Part shown: positions 6,846-14,346 of the stretch, in pieces
Layout of the letters: every line of letters starts with the position of its first letter
Position numbering within the stretch: position 1 is the stretch's first letter
Origin: Bifidobacterium breve
GTDB taxonomy: Bacteria > Actinomycetota > Thermoleophilia > Miltoncostaeales > Miltoncostaeaceae
Direction: 5' to 3'
NCBI GenBank assembly: GCA_945876305.1
Contig: CAMCOB010000020.1
Location: 1-16,962, forward strand
Length of the DNA: 16,962 nucleotides
Made by a program: the position numbers and the translations under genes
Notes under the pieces: model-generated
Told to the model about the DNA's origin: nothing
The model's database searches: none
The model's input: only the letters and a program-made list of their open reading frames with translations

Positions 6846-7675
6846 GCATGCAATCACCCTGGCCCACATCGAGCACACGGTTCGCAGGGGTGATCGGCTG
6901 GCCGGTGAACCACTCGCTGTCGCCCTCCATGCACAACGCCGCGTTCCGGGCGCTGGATCTCGACTGGGCGTACCTGGCATTCCCCATTCACCCAGATCGG
7001 GTTCGGGATGCCGTGCGCGGCCTGTTTGCGGCGGGCTGCTCGGGCCTCAACGTGACTATCCCGCACAAGCAGGCGGTCATCGACTGCTGCTCATCGGTCA
7101 GTCTGGCCGTGGAGGCCATCGGCGCGGCCAACACGCTCATCCCAGATGGCGACGGCGGGATGACCGGCGACAACACTGACGCCGAGGGATTTCTGCGGGC
7201 GCTCGACGAGGTAGCGCCACTCGATCTTGACGGGGCCGAGGTGCTCATGATCGGAGCGGGCGGGGCAGCCAGAGCCGTGGCGTTCGCACTGCGGGGGCGC
7301 GGGGCCCACCTGCGGGTGGCCAATCGCACAGAAGAGAAGGCCGCCGCGCTGGGCGAGGTCGTTCCGTTTACCCGGCAGGCCATGGAGGATGCTGCCGCAT
7401 CGGCAGTGCTGGTCGTCAATACAACGAGCCTCGGCATGGGCAGCGATGTGATTCCCGCCGAGCTGCCGGTCGACTCACTCGGGCCGTCCACGGTGGCGTA
7501 CGACCTCGTGTACCGCTCGGAGCCCACCCCGTGGCTCGCGGCCGCCGCCGGACAGGGCGCACGTGTTGTTGACGGTGCGGGGATGTTGCTTCACCAGGGT
7601 GCCGCGGCATTTCGCCAATGGACCGGCGTGGAGCCGCCACTCGATGCCATGCGGGCGGGGCTTCGGTCGCGCTAA
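6842..7675 (+). CDS. aroE: Shikimate dehydrogenase
   Basis: AroE reduces 3-dehydroshikimate to shikimate with NADPH in aromatic amino acid synthesis. The 277-residue protein has all key elements: the shikimate-binding NHSLSPSMHN (23-32), GLNVTIPHK with catalytic K76, AANTL, TGDNTDAEGF with D113, the nucleotide loop GAGGAARAV (138-146), ANRTEEKA (NRT is typical for the NADP 2'-phosphate), VNTTSLGMG, and DGAGMLLHQG near the end. Start GTG 6842 overlaps the mltG stop (GTGA), as at the two previous junctions; ATG 6848 is an alternative that changes only two residues. It is the last gene of the alaS block. The 54-base gap to the next gene shows no strong terminator. Confidence 0.95.
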   Translation: MSMQSPWPTSSTRFAGVIGWPVNHSLSPSMHNAAFRALDLDWAYLAFPIHPDRVRDAVRGLFAAGCSGLNVTIPHKQAVIDCCSSVSLAVEAIGAANTLIPDGDGGMTGDNTDAEGFLRALDEVAPLDLDGAEVLMIGAGGAARAVAFALRGRGAHLRVANRTEEKAAALGEVVPFTRQAMEDAAASAVLVVNTTSLGMGSDVIPAELPVDSLGPSTVAYDLVYRSEPTPWLAAAAGQGARVVDGAGMLLHQGAAAFRQWTGVEPPLDAMRAGLRSR

Positions 7676-7693
7676 GCCGTCCGGGTGGGAGCC

Positions 7694-7699
7694 TAGCGT
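7694..7699 (+). promoter_or_regulatory. Candidate -10 box before sbcD
   Basis: TAGCGT (7694-7699) matches TANNNT in the short gap after aroE. It would give transcription start near 7706 and a leader of about 24 bases to the ATG at 7730. No convincing -35 is seen. Inference only. Confidence 0.28.
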
Positions 7700-7729
7700 G
7701 ACGTGTCCTTCGCGATGCGGGGCGACACC

Positions 7730-8854
7730 ATGACCACCTTCATCCACACCGCCGACTGGCACCTGGGAATGACCCGGCGATATCTCTCGCCGGACGCTCA
7801 AGCGCGCTATTCGGAGGCCCGCATCGACGCCGTGCGCGAGATCGCCCGCCTGGCCGATTCAGAGGGCGCTGAGTTCGTGGTGGCCTGCGGCGACCTCTTC
7901 GACTCGAATCACGTGGATCGTCAGGTGGTTGCCCGCGCGGTCGATGCGCTCGGGGCATTCACGGTCCCGGTATTCATCCTGCCGGGCAATCACGATCCCC
8001 TCGATGCGGCGTCGGTGTACCTGTCGTCGGCCTTCACTGACCGGTGTCCACCGAACGTGCGGGTCATCGATTCGGCCGAGCCAGTGACTGTCGGCGGGAT
8101 CGAGCTCGTCGGTGCCCCGTGGCATGCGAAGAACCCCGGCCACGACCCTGCGGAACGGGCCCTCGTGGATCTCGCGCAGGGTCCCACCCGGGTGCTGCTG
8201 GCCCACGGTGTGGTGGACGTGCTCTCGCCCGATGCGCACGACGCCTCAGTTATCGCCATGGAGGGCCTTCGTGAGGCGCTCGACGCTGGGCTCCTGGCCT
8301 ACGTTGCCCTTGGCGACCGTCATTCGGCTACCGAAGTTGGTGGTGACCAGCGCGTGCGATACCCGGGCACGCCGGTGGCCACAGATTACGGCGAGGTGGA
8401 CCCCGGGCAGGCACTCGTGGTGCGCATTGAGGGCACTGAGGTGCAGGTACAGGCCCACCGTGTGGGGGCATGGACCTTCGTGCGCAGCAGCGTGCGGCTG
8501 GAGTCGCTCGATGATGTCGAGGCCCTCGATGCCTCCCTCACGGCCATCCCCGACAAGGCGCGCACCATCGTGCGGCTTGATCTGGTGGGGGCACTTGGTA
8601 TCGGTGAGGATGCACGCCTGCAGGCGGTGCTCGATGATCACCAGGACGTGCTGGCCAGTCTCACCGTGTCGGAGCGGGGGAGCGACCTGGTGGTGTTTAT
8701 CGAGGAAGGTGACCTGCACAATCTCGATCTGAAGGGCTACGCGTACGACGCCGCCGCCGAGGTTGCGGCGCTTGCCGCCGTTGAGGGACCGCAGCAGGAT
8801 GCCGCTCGGGATGCCTTGCGGCTGCTCTACCGCCTTGCACGGAACGCCGCATGA
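7730..8854 (+). CDS. sbcD: SbcD/Mre11-like DNA repair exonuclease (GDxH variant)
   Basis: This 374-residue calcineurin-like metallophosphoesterase is the nuclease partner of the downstream SbcC-like ATPase, acting on DNA ends and hairpins in break repair. Metal-binding motifs appear in order: TADWHLG (D9, H11), CGDLFDSN (D55), PGNHDP (N87, H88), LLAHG (H159) and ALGDRHSATEVG (195-198 read G-D-R-H). SbcD and Mre11 normally have GHxH at the last site, so one histidine is replaced by Asp. The C-terminal ~110 residues (from ~265) form the cap/helical region expected to bind the ATPase. ATG 7730 is chosen by homology (FIHTADWH follows at once); GTG 7703 would add nine residues. The stop overlaps the sbcC start in ATGA. 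Confidence 0.88.
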   Translation: MTTFIHTADWHLGMTRRYLSPDAQARYSEARIDAVREIARLADSEGAEFVVACGDLFDSNHVDRQVVARAVDALGAFTVPVFILPGNHDPLDAASVYLSSAFTDRCPPNVRVIDSAEPVTVGGIELVGAPWHAKNPGHDPAERALVDLAQGPTRVLLAHGVVDVLSPDAHDASVIAMEGLREALDAGLLAYVALGDRHSATEVGGDQRVRYPGTPVATDYGEVDPGQALVVRIEGTEVQVQAHRVGAWTFVRSSVRLESLDDVEALDASLTAIPDKARTIVRLDLVGALGIGEDARLQAVLDDHQDVLASLTVSERGSDLVVFIEEGDLHNLDLKGYAYDAAAEVAALAAVEGPQQDAARDALRLLYRLARNAA

Positions 8855-11517
8855 AGATCCATCGCATCTCACTGCGCGACTTCCGGGGGGTGGTGGAGGC
8901 CGATGTGGAATTCGCCACCGACGGCGTCACCATCGTTCAGGGGCCCAACGAGGTGGGCAAGTCCAGCCTCGCTGACGCCCTCGACATGCTCATCGCCGAC
9001 CCCGATTCGTCGTCGAAGGCGCGGGTCAAAGCCGCCCAGCCGGTGGGGAGAGATGTGGGGCCGTGGGTGGAGGTCGATATCGAGTGCGGCCCATATCGAC
9101 TCACCTACTCCAAGCGGTGGGTGCGGGGCGCCGGGACAGAACTGGTCATCGAGTCACCGGCTCGCGAGCAACTGCAGGGCCGGGCCGCTCATGATCGTGT
9201 GACGGCGATCATCGCTGAGACCATGGATGCCGAGCTCTTCGCCGCGCTCCGGCATCAGCAAGGCGTTCCCCTTGGTCAGGCCGAGCTCGCCGGCAGCGAC
9301 TCGCTCATGCACGCGCTCGACGCTGCAGCGGGTTCGGGCAGCGAATCCGCTGAGCCCGGTGGAGCGCTCATCGACGCGATTGACCGGGAGCGCCAGATCT
9401 GGAGCACCCCGACTGGGGAGCCGAACAAGGCGCGCAAGGACCTGCGTGAGGCCGCGGAAACAACCCAAATCGCGCTGGACGGGGCCGAGGAATCGCTTCG
9501 TGTCCTCGAGGCGCGGGTTGACGAGTTCCGGCGTCTCGACGGCGAGCTGGCCCGGAATGCGGAGCAGGAGCCGGACCTGCGCAGCACGGTGACGCGTCTT
9601 GAGACGGAGGTGCAGGCAGTATCGGCGAGGGAGTCGGCGCTGCACGACCTCCGCATGGCCGCAGAGAAAGCCATGGCGCCCGCACGCGACGCCACCGCAG
9701 CCGCCGACGCCCGCACGGCCGCCATCGCAGCCGTCGCGGCGGCCGAGGCCGAGGTGGGCGTGATCACGGCCGAAGGCGTACTGGCCGCCGCGCGGCTGGA
9801 CGCTGCACTCGCCGTGCGCACCGAGGCATCCGCCCGTCTTGTGGCCGCTCTGGACGCACGCGCGGACGCCGAGCGCGCCTTTGATGTGGCGGCAGCTGAC
9901 GCCCAGCACCTTCGCGATCTCTTCGATCTCGGATCGCTGCGCACTCGCCGCGGTCTCATCGGCGATGCCGAGAAGACCATCGCCGACGGGGAGGCATTCC
10001 TCGCGGGGTGCGCGCTTGACGCCGAGCTGTTGGCGCGCATTGAGACGGCTGTTGTTGATGAGGCAGGTGCACGGGGCAGGCGTGATGCCGCGGGTGCGGC
10101 GCTGCAGATCACTGCGGAGACAGCCCAGCATCTCGAGGTGGGCGGGGTACCCCGATCGATCGCGGCGGGTGAAACCCTGGCGCTGCCAGTGGGAGCCGGC
10201 GATGAGCTGGTCATCACCGGGGTCGCCCGGATCGGGATTGAGGGCCGGGGTGACGTGGTGACCGCCGCGCTGCAGGCTCGTGCACACCTCGATGCACTGC
10301 TCGTGCAGGCAGGGGTGTCACCGGTTGTCGGGGAGACCGCGGCGCGCGATCTGGACCGGCGGCGACTTGACGCCGAGGCCACCGTGAAAGCGGCACGCGA
10401 ATCCCGGGGGTGGGCGCTCAATGATCTGACCCTCGAGGAGATGGACGACAAGATTGCCCGCGCCGAGGCCCGGGTGGCTGCATACGCCAGCGGTCGCGGA
10501 GCGGCCCCCCCGATCCCCGCCGATGCCGACGCCGCAAATACCGTTCGCGCGGCGACCGAGGACGCTCGGGACTCCGCCCGTCGCGACGAGGATGCCGCAC
10601 GGGACGCACACACTCAGGCCGATTCGGCTGTGACCGGTCTCGAGGCGCAGGCATCAGAGCGCAAGGGGCACCTCGGGGCGGTGGCCCGACGCCTCAGCGA
10701 CGCAGAAACCGATCTGCAGACCGCGCGGGCCGCGCAGTCGGACCTGCAGGTGAATGCTGCCGCCGCCGAGACTGTTGCTGCGGCTGACGCTGCGCGCGCA
10801 GCGCTTCACGCCGAAGAGGCGGCACTTGGCGACGCGGATCCGGAGTCCCTCAGGCTGCGGCTGGCGAATTCCCGTGACGCCGTTGACCGGCTGCTGCGGG
10901 AGCGGAATGACATCCAACTTCTTGCCGCGAGGATGAAGGGCGAGATCTCCCAGCAGGGGGATGAGGGCCTCGCGGACCGCGTCGCCCATGCCCGGGAGGC
11001 CGCTGGGAATGCCGAGGCTGAGCGCGACTTGGCCGAGCGGCGCGCGGCAGCGGTTGATCTGCTGTACGCAACCATGGCCCGTCACCGCGACATCGCGCAG
11101 CGCGCATACGTGGCGCCGTTTCGCGATGCGGTTGAGCGGTTTGGCCGGTTGGTATTCGGTGCGGGGACCGAGATGGAGGTTGACCACACGACCCTGCAGG
11201 TGGTCAGCCGCACGCGCGAGGGCGTGACCGTGCCCGTTGATGCCCTCTCCGGTGGCGCCCGCGAGCAGATGGCGCTCATCGGTCGCCTAGCCGCTGCATC
11301 ACTGGTGGCTCCTGCCGCCGATGGTGGTGCACCGGTCATCATCGACGATGCGCTGGGGTACTCCGACGCAGGGCGCCTGGAGGGCCTTGGTGCAGCGCTC
11401 GCCGAGGCGGGGAAGACGTGTCAGGTGATCGTGCTCACGTGCATGCCCGAGCGCTATGCCGGTATCGGCTCGGCCCGGGTCGTGCGACTGGATCGCACCG
11501 GGACCGTGGAGGCGTGA
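8851..11517 (+). CDS. sbcC: SbcC/Rad50-like ATPase without zinc hook
   Basis: This 888-residue SMC-type ABC ATPase is translationally coupled to sbcD. It has an N-terminal RecF-like start and Walker A GPNEVGKSS (31-39), long Ala/Glu/Arg-rich coiled coils (about 200-420 and 480-730), the signature LSGGAREQM (799-807), and Walker B VIIDDALG (D832, D833). A classical Rad50 zinc hook (CxxC at mid-coil) is absent; the only mid-region cysteine is in FLAGCALD. Instead, about residues 428-470 form a compact Gly/Val-rich, beta-like segment (VGGVPRSIAAGETLALPVGA and on) between the coils. I recall similar inserts in YhaN-type actinobacterial relatives. The pair likely forms an SbcCD/YhaON-type DNA end-processing complex. 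Its stop overlaps the following methyltransferase start (GTGA). Confidence 0.88.
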   Translation: MKIHRISLRDFRGVVEADVEFATDGVTIVQGPNEVGKSSLADALDMLIADPDSSSKARVKAAQPVGRDVGPWVEVDIECGPYRLTYSKRWVRGAGTELVIESPAREQLQGRAAHDRVTAIIAETMDAELFAALRHQQGVPLGQAELAGSDSLMHALDAAAGSGSESAEPGGALIDAIDRERQIWSTPTGEPNKARKDLREAAETTQIALDGAEESLRVLEARVDEFRRLDGELARNAEQEPDLRSTVTRLETEVQAVSARESALHDLRMAAEKAMAPARDATAAADARTAAIAAVAAAEAEVGVITAEGVLAAARLDAALAVRTEASARLVAALDARADAERAFDVAAADAQHLRDLFDLGSLRTRRGLIGDAEKTIADGEAFLAGCALDAELLARIETAVVDEAGARGRRDAAGAALQITAETAQHLEVGGVPRSIAAGETLALPVGAGDELVITGVARIGIEGRGDVVTAALQARAHLDALLVQAGVSPVVGETAARDLDRRRLDAEATVKAARESRGWALNDLTLEEMDDKIARAEARVAAYASGRGAAPPIPADADAANTVRAATEDARDSARRDEDAARDAHTQADSAVTGLEAQASERKGHLGAVARRLSDAETDLQTARAAQSDLQVNAAAAETVAAADAARAALHAEEAALGDADPESLRLRLANSRDAVDRLLRERNDIQLLAARMKGEISQQGDEGLADRVAHAREAAGNAEAERDLAERRAAAVDLLYATMARHRDIAQRAYVAPFRDAVERFGRLVFGAGTEMEVDHTTLQVVSRTREGVTVPVDALSGGAREQMALIGRLAAASLVAPAADGGAPVIIDDALGYSDAGRLEGLGAALAEAGKTCQVIVLTCMPERYAGIGSARVVRLDRTGTVEA

Positions 11518-12218
11518 GCACACACGAATACCGGGGCCTCGGCGACATCATCGTGACGGCCCGCCCGTTCGATGAGTATCTCGCCATGTTCGACCTGCGG
11601 CCCGCTGACCTCAGTACGGCCACTGCGCTCGACTGTCCGGCCGGTGCAAGCGGATTCGCGGCGGGTGCCCGCGCCATCGGGTGTGAGGTCACCGCGTGCG
11701 ACCCGCTTTACACGGGCATGACGTCCCATGGCGAGTTGGTGGCCCGGGCCCGTCGGGATACGGCGTTCGGCAACCAGTACGTGGCCGATACCCCGGATAC
11801 CTACGTCTGGGGCTTCTTCCGCGATCTTGACGATCACCTCTCCCGACGGATGGCGGCGGTCGATGCGTTCGACCGGGATCGGATTGCCAACCCCGACCGC
11901 TATGTGATGGGGGCGCTGCCGCACCTGCCCTTCGGTGACGATGCGTTTGACCTGGTGCTCTCGTCGCATTTGCTGTTCGTCTACCCCGACCACTTCGACG
12001 CAGAGGCGCATCTGGATGGTGTGCTCGAACTTGCGCGGGTCGCGTCGGGCGAGGTGCGCATGTTCCCTCTCGTGGACACCACAACCCGTCCATGGCCTGG
12101 CCTCGAGGATCTGCGCCGCGCCCTTTCGGCGCGCGGGCATGCCACGGAGGTTCGCCACGTCCCCTACGAGTTCATCCGCAACGGTGACGCGATGCTGGTG
12201 ATCGACGGCGTTGGGTGA
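11514..12218 (+). CDS. Class I SAM-dependent methyltransferase
   Basis: The 234-residue Rossmann-fold methyltransferase has an unknown substrate. Motif I is variant but recognisable: ALDCPAGASGFAAGAR (38-53), followed by the acidic end of strand 2 in VTACDPLY (59-66). LPHLPFGDDAFDLVLSSHLLFVY (about 135-157) is the typical motif IV region, and the C-terminal beta strands end in DAMLVIDGVG. GTG 11514 overlaps the sbcC stop in GTGA, so it is translated with the sbcDC pair. The frame is open further upstream, but only inside sbcC. The coupling suggests, but does not show, a link to DNA repair. The N-terminal GDIIVTARPFDEYLAMFDL helix resembles small-molecule methyltransferases rather than a DNA-methylase DPPY type. 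Confidence 0.8.
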   Translation: MSTHEYRGLGDIIVTARPFDEYLAMFDLRPADLSTATALDCPAGASGFAAGARAIGCEVTACDPLYTGMTSHGELVARARRDTAFGNQYVADTPDTYVWGFFRDLDDHLSRRMAAVDAFDRDRIANPDRYVMGALPHLPFGDDAFDLVLSSHLLFVYPDHFDAEAHLDGVLELARVASGEVRMFPLVDTTTRPWPGLEDLRRALSARGHATEVRHVPYEFIRNGDAMLVIDGVG

Positions 12219-12250
12219 CGGTTCGGGCGACGGTTCGATGCGGTCCGATC

Positions 12251-12256
12251 TAGGAT
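12251..12256 (+). promoter_or_regulatory. Candidate -10 box for a leaderless chelatase gene
   Basis: TAGGAT (12251-12256) fits TANNNT and ends 6 bases before ATG 12263, where no Shine-Dalgarno sequence is present. The spacing fits a leaderless transcript, as at alaS. The upstream 44-base gap also carries the direct repeat GACGGTTCG (12217-12225 and 12229-12237). No clear -35 is seen. Confidence 0.35.
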
Positions 12257-12262
12257 CCGGCA

Positions 12263-12751
12263 ATGCCTGAATCCCGAACCGAAGAACGCGTTGGCGTGAT
12301 CGTGGTTGACCACGGCAGTCGTCGCACGGAGAGCAACGTGATGCTCGAAGACCTGACCCGCGGCGCCATCACGGACACCCTCGGCTACGACATCGTCGAG
12401 CCAGCGCACATGGAGCTGGCCGAGCCCTCAATCGCCACGGCGTTCGATGCCTGCGTGACCCGGGGCGCCACCACAGTGGTCATCCAGCCGTACTTCCTTT
12501 TGCCCGGCAAGCACTGGAATCAGGACATTCCCGAGCTCGCCGCCGCCGCCGCGTCACGCCATCCGGGCGTGGCGTACCTGGTGGCCGCACCATTCGGAGT
12601 GCACCCGCTTATGGCCGACGTGGTGACCGCACGGGTGGAGTACTGCCTTGCGCATGTGCGCGGTGAGGTGCCGGAGTGCGAGGCATGCGCCGGATCCGGC
12701 AGGTGCCGCCTTCAGACGGCCGATGCACCGGGGGCCTCGGCTCCCGCGTAG
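12263..12751 (+). CDS. cbiX: CbiX/SirB-type sirohydrochlorin chelatase with cysteine tail
   Basis: The 162-residue protein is a single-domain class II tetrapyrrole chelatase, the type that inserts Fe or Co into sirohydrochlorin for siroheme or cobalamin. Visible motifs are VVDHGSRRTESN (H17 is the usual catalytic His), the conserved ELAEPSIATAF (51-61), and VIQPYFLLPGKHWNQDIPE with the second His, H84. GVHPLMADVVTARV closes the domain. The end carries CEACAGSGRC (C139, C142, C148), a possible Fe-S or zinc site. Some CbiX and plant SirB proteins bind an Fe-S cluster through C-terminal cysteines. No other tetrapyrrole gene is in the window, so siroheme and cobalamin roles cannot be separated. 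The start has no SD; a candidate -10 lies 6 bases upstream. It converges on the HU gene. Confidence 0.8.
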   Translation: MPESRTEERVGVIVVDHGSRRTESNVMLEDLTRGAITDTLGYDIVEPAHMELAEPSIATAFDACVTRGATTVVIQPYFLLPGKHWNQDIPELAAAAASRHPGVAYLVAAPFGVHPLMADVVTARVEYCLAHVRGEVPECEACAGSGRCRLQTADAPGASAPA

Positions 12752-12762
12752 CGCGCGCCGCA

Positions 12763-12793
12763 CCGGTGGGCAGGACATGGTCCCACCCACCGG
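12763..12793. terminator. Hairpin between convergent cbiX and HU genes
   Basis: CCGGTGGG (12763-12770) pairs with CCCACCGG (12786-12793): an 8-bp GC-rich stem with a 15-base loop, extended by two more pairs after one mismatch. It lies between two converging stop codons and can serve both directions. No T-run is present on either side, so efficiency is uncertain. Confidence 0.5.
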
Positions 12794-12810
12794 GGCACAC
12801 GACGTTGGAG

Positions 12811-13281
12811 CTACTTCTTCTTCGCTGCGGGTTTCCGGACGACCTTCTTGGCGGTCGCAGTCACCTTCTTGACATCCTTCTTGACGGCCGTGGTGACCTT
12901 CTTGACGTCCTTCTTGACGGCCGTGGTGGCCTTCTTGACATCCTTCTTCACCGTGCCCGGGGCCTTCTTGGCAGCCGTGGCGGCCTTCTTCTTGGCGACC
13001 TTGCCCGAGTTGGCAGCAGCCTTCAGCGGGGCGCCCGGGGTGAAGCGCACAGCCTTACGGGCCGGGATCTTCACCTTCTGGCTGGGGTTGCGCGGGTTGA
13101 CGCCAACACGAGCGGCGCGCTGCGAAGTGGAGAAGGAACCGAAGCCGAGGAATGCAACGCGCTCGCCCTTGGCGATGGCCTCGGTCAGCAGCGCCAGGAA
13201 CTCGTCGGTGACCTTCTGTGCCTGCACGCCGGTCAAGCCGGCACGCGCACCAAGCTCCTTCGCGAACTCGCTCTTGTTCAT
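12811..13281 (-). CDS. hup: HU-family nucleoid protein with Lys/Ala-rich C-terminal tail
   Basis: The 156-residue protein has an N-terminal HU fold (residues 1 to ~90: MNKSEFAKELG, VAFLGFGSFS, and the DNA-binding arm VNPRNPSQKVKIPARKAVRF). A ~65-residue basic tail follows (from ~94) of KKAATAAKKAP and repeated VKKDVKKVTTA units, resembling histone H1 and the tail of mycobacterial HupB. It compacts chromosomal DNA, and the tail should add sequence-independent DNA contacts. Standard HU is ~90 residues; tailed forms are typical of Actinobacteria. ATG 13281 is chosen by homology and by SD AAGGGG (13294-13289) seven bases upstream; the frame is open 20 codons further but with no HU homology. The tail DNA contains three 33-bp tandem units. 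Confidence 0.95.
   Translation of the reverse strand: MNKSEFAKELGARAGLTGVQAQKVTDEFLALLTEAIAKGERVAFLGFGSFSTSQRAARVGVNPRNPSQKVKIPARKAVRFTPGAPLKAAANSGKVAKKKAATAAKKAPGTVKKDVKKATTAVKKDVKKVTTAVKKDVKKVTATAKKVVRKPAAKKK
12865..12963 (-). repeat. Three 33-bp tandem repeats in the HU tail
   Basis: Units at 12865-12897, 12898-12930 and 12931-12963 each begin CTTCTTGACRTCCTTCTT on the plus strand. The first two differ at only two bases; the third diverges in its second half. They encode an 11-residue repeat of the form KKDVKK(A/V)TTAV. Near-identity points to recent duplication and possible length variation between strains. Confidence 0.85.
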
Positions 13282-13344
13282 GCGGTAACCCCTTGTCGTG
13301 ATTGAGGAGAGGATCTGTCGCCCCCCTGGGGTGACGACCATTCG

Positions 13345-13350
13345 ACCCTA
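13345..13350 (-). promoter_or_regulatory. Candidate -10 box for the HU gene
   Basis: On the minus strand TAGGGT (13350-13345) fits TANNNT and would give a leader of roughly 55-60 bases before ATG 13281. The leader contains the SD AAGGGG. No good -35 is visible, so the call is weak. Confidence 0.25.
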
Positions 13351-13434
13351 CCAGCGATTCTCCCCTCTTTGCCGTGCAGGTCTCATGGTCCTGACTGGCG
13401 AATCGGCAACCGAGCCACTCGACGAGGAGACCCC

Positions 13435-13659
13435 ATGAGCAGCCACCAACCCATCGCGCAAGCTCAGCTCAGCTTGTCGTATCCCGATCTCGTGCCTGGC
13501 GAGACAGTGCGCTGGTCGTCCCGCGGGTCGTGGCACTTCGGGGAGTTGATCGGGCTGGACGGGTCGCATGCCGTGGTGGCAACGAAGCAGGCCGGACGGC
13601 GTGAGCGCGTACTCGCCGCAGCGGTGCAGCCATGGCCTCCGGGCGGGGCTGCCGCTTAG
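13435..13659 (+). CDS. Small hypothetical protein, 74 residues
   Basis: I do not recognise this protein. It has no signal peptide or membrane segment. The central part (about 18-65: PGETVRWSSRGSWHFGELIG, then VVATKQAGRRERVLAAAV) alternates hydrophobic and polar residues like a small beta barrel (SH3/Tudor-like), but that is only a pattern. The start ATG 13435 has a strong SD, GAGGAG (13424-13429), five bases upstream, which favours it over an in-frame upstream ATG at 13369. The gene is divergent from HU. Its stop overlaps the stop of minus-strand pgl by four bases, so no terminator separates them. The strong SD and a compact position between two real genes support it as genuine. Confidence 0.6.
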   Translation: MSSHQPIAQAQLSLSYPDLVPGETVRWSSRGSWHFGELIGLDGSHAVVATKQAGRRERVLAAAVQPWPPGGAAA

Positions 13660-14336
13660 GCGGAACCGGCGGCAGCACGGTCGAGCACCATTACCGCATT
13701 CGCCTGCTCGATACGTCCGGCCGGGATTGAGCGGTCACCGGCGTCAAGGCGCGCCACCATCGGCACCTTGCCCGCGCCGGTGAGAAGCCACACCACCTGC
13801 CGGGCGGAATTGATGCACGGATAGGTGAGGGTCACCCGGCGGGTGCCGTTGAAGGGGCGGGCGGTTGCCGCCACCGGTGTGTCCGTCACGTCGAGCACTG
13901 GATCTCCGGGAGCCAGTGAGGCCGTGTGTCCGTCTTCACCAAGGCCTAGGTGTACGACGTCAATCGGTCCATTCAGCGCGGCGAGCACCGGCAGGTAGGC
14001 GGCTGCCGCCACGTCGGCGTCGGTGCCACCGCATGCCATGGGGTGCAGGTGTGCGGCGACCGCGCGCGTCCCGGACAGCGAGCGCTCGAGATGAGTGAGG
14101 TTGCGCAGGTCGTCGCCATCGGGGGCCATGCGCTCATCCACTTGCAGAATGTCCACGGATGCCCAATCGAGATCCTCGGTGCCGAGTTCGGCGAGCATGA
14201 TCCACGGGCTGGTTCCGCCTGAGACCGCCAGCGATGCCCGTCCTCTGGCAGCCAGCGCGCTGCGAAGCGCCTCCGCGATGTGCCGGGCGGCAGCATGCGC
14301 GGCGGCAGTTGCATTGTCACCAATGATCCGTTCCAT
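13656..14336 (-). CDS. pgl: 6-phosphogluconolactonase (DevB/Pgl family)
   Basis: The 226-residue DevB-type lactonase hydrolyses 6-phosphoglucono-delta-lactone to 6-phosphogluconate, the second step of the oxidative pentose phosphate pathway. Motifs are LAVSGGTSP (36-44, phosphate-binding), QVDERMAPDGDDLRNL (65-80), HLGLGEDGHTASLAPG (129-144, the family signature with the catalytic His), and RRVTLTYPCINSARQV with K190 in GAGK. Length is normal (~230). ATG 14336 is chosen because MERIIGDNATAAAHAA matches the family N-terminus; the frame is open 18 codons further. No SD is evident; TACGCT (14352-14347) is a candidate -10. It is divergent from gnd-zwf-ppgK, the other enzymes of the same pathway. 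Confidence 0.92.
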   Translation of the reverse strand: MERIIGDNATAAAHAAARHIAEALRSALAARGRASLAVSGGTSPWIMLAELGTEDLDWASVDILQVDERMAPDGDDLRNLTHLERSLSGTRAVAAHLHPMACGGTDADVAAAAYLPVLAALNGPIDVVHLGLGEDGHTASLAPGDPVLDVTDTPVAATARPFNGTRRVTLTYPCINSARQVVWLLTGAGKVPMVARLDAGDRSIPAGRIEQANAVMVLDRAAAGSA

Positions 14337-14346
14337 CAGGGCCCGG

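Noticed and set aside
9276..10613. Long minus-strand open frame (445 codons) opposite sbcC
   Set aside because: It is a Ser/Arg/Ala-rich composition typical of antisense frames in GC-rich coding DNA. The plus strand carries a full ATPase with Walker motifs.
12865..12963. CRISPR-like array
   Set aside because: The 33-bp units are contiguous with no spacers and lie in frame inside the HU coding sequence.
12676..13305. Plus-strand frame opposite HU with Leu/Asp-rich repeats
   Set aside because: Its repeats are the antisense of the HU lysine tail; HU on the minus strand has clear homology and an SD.
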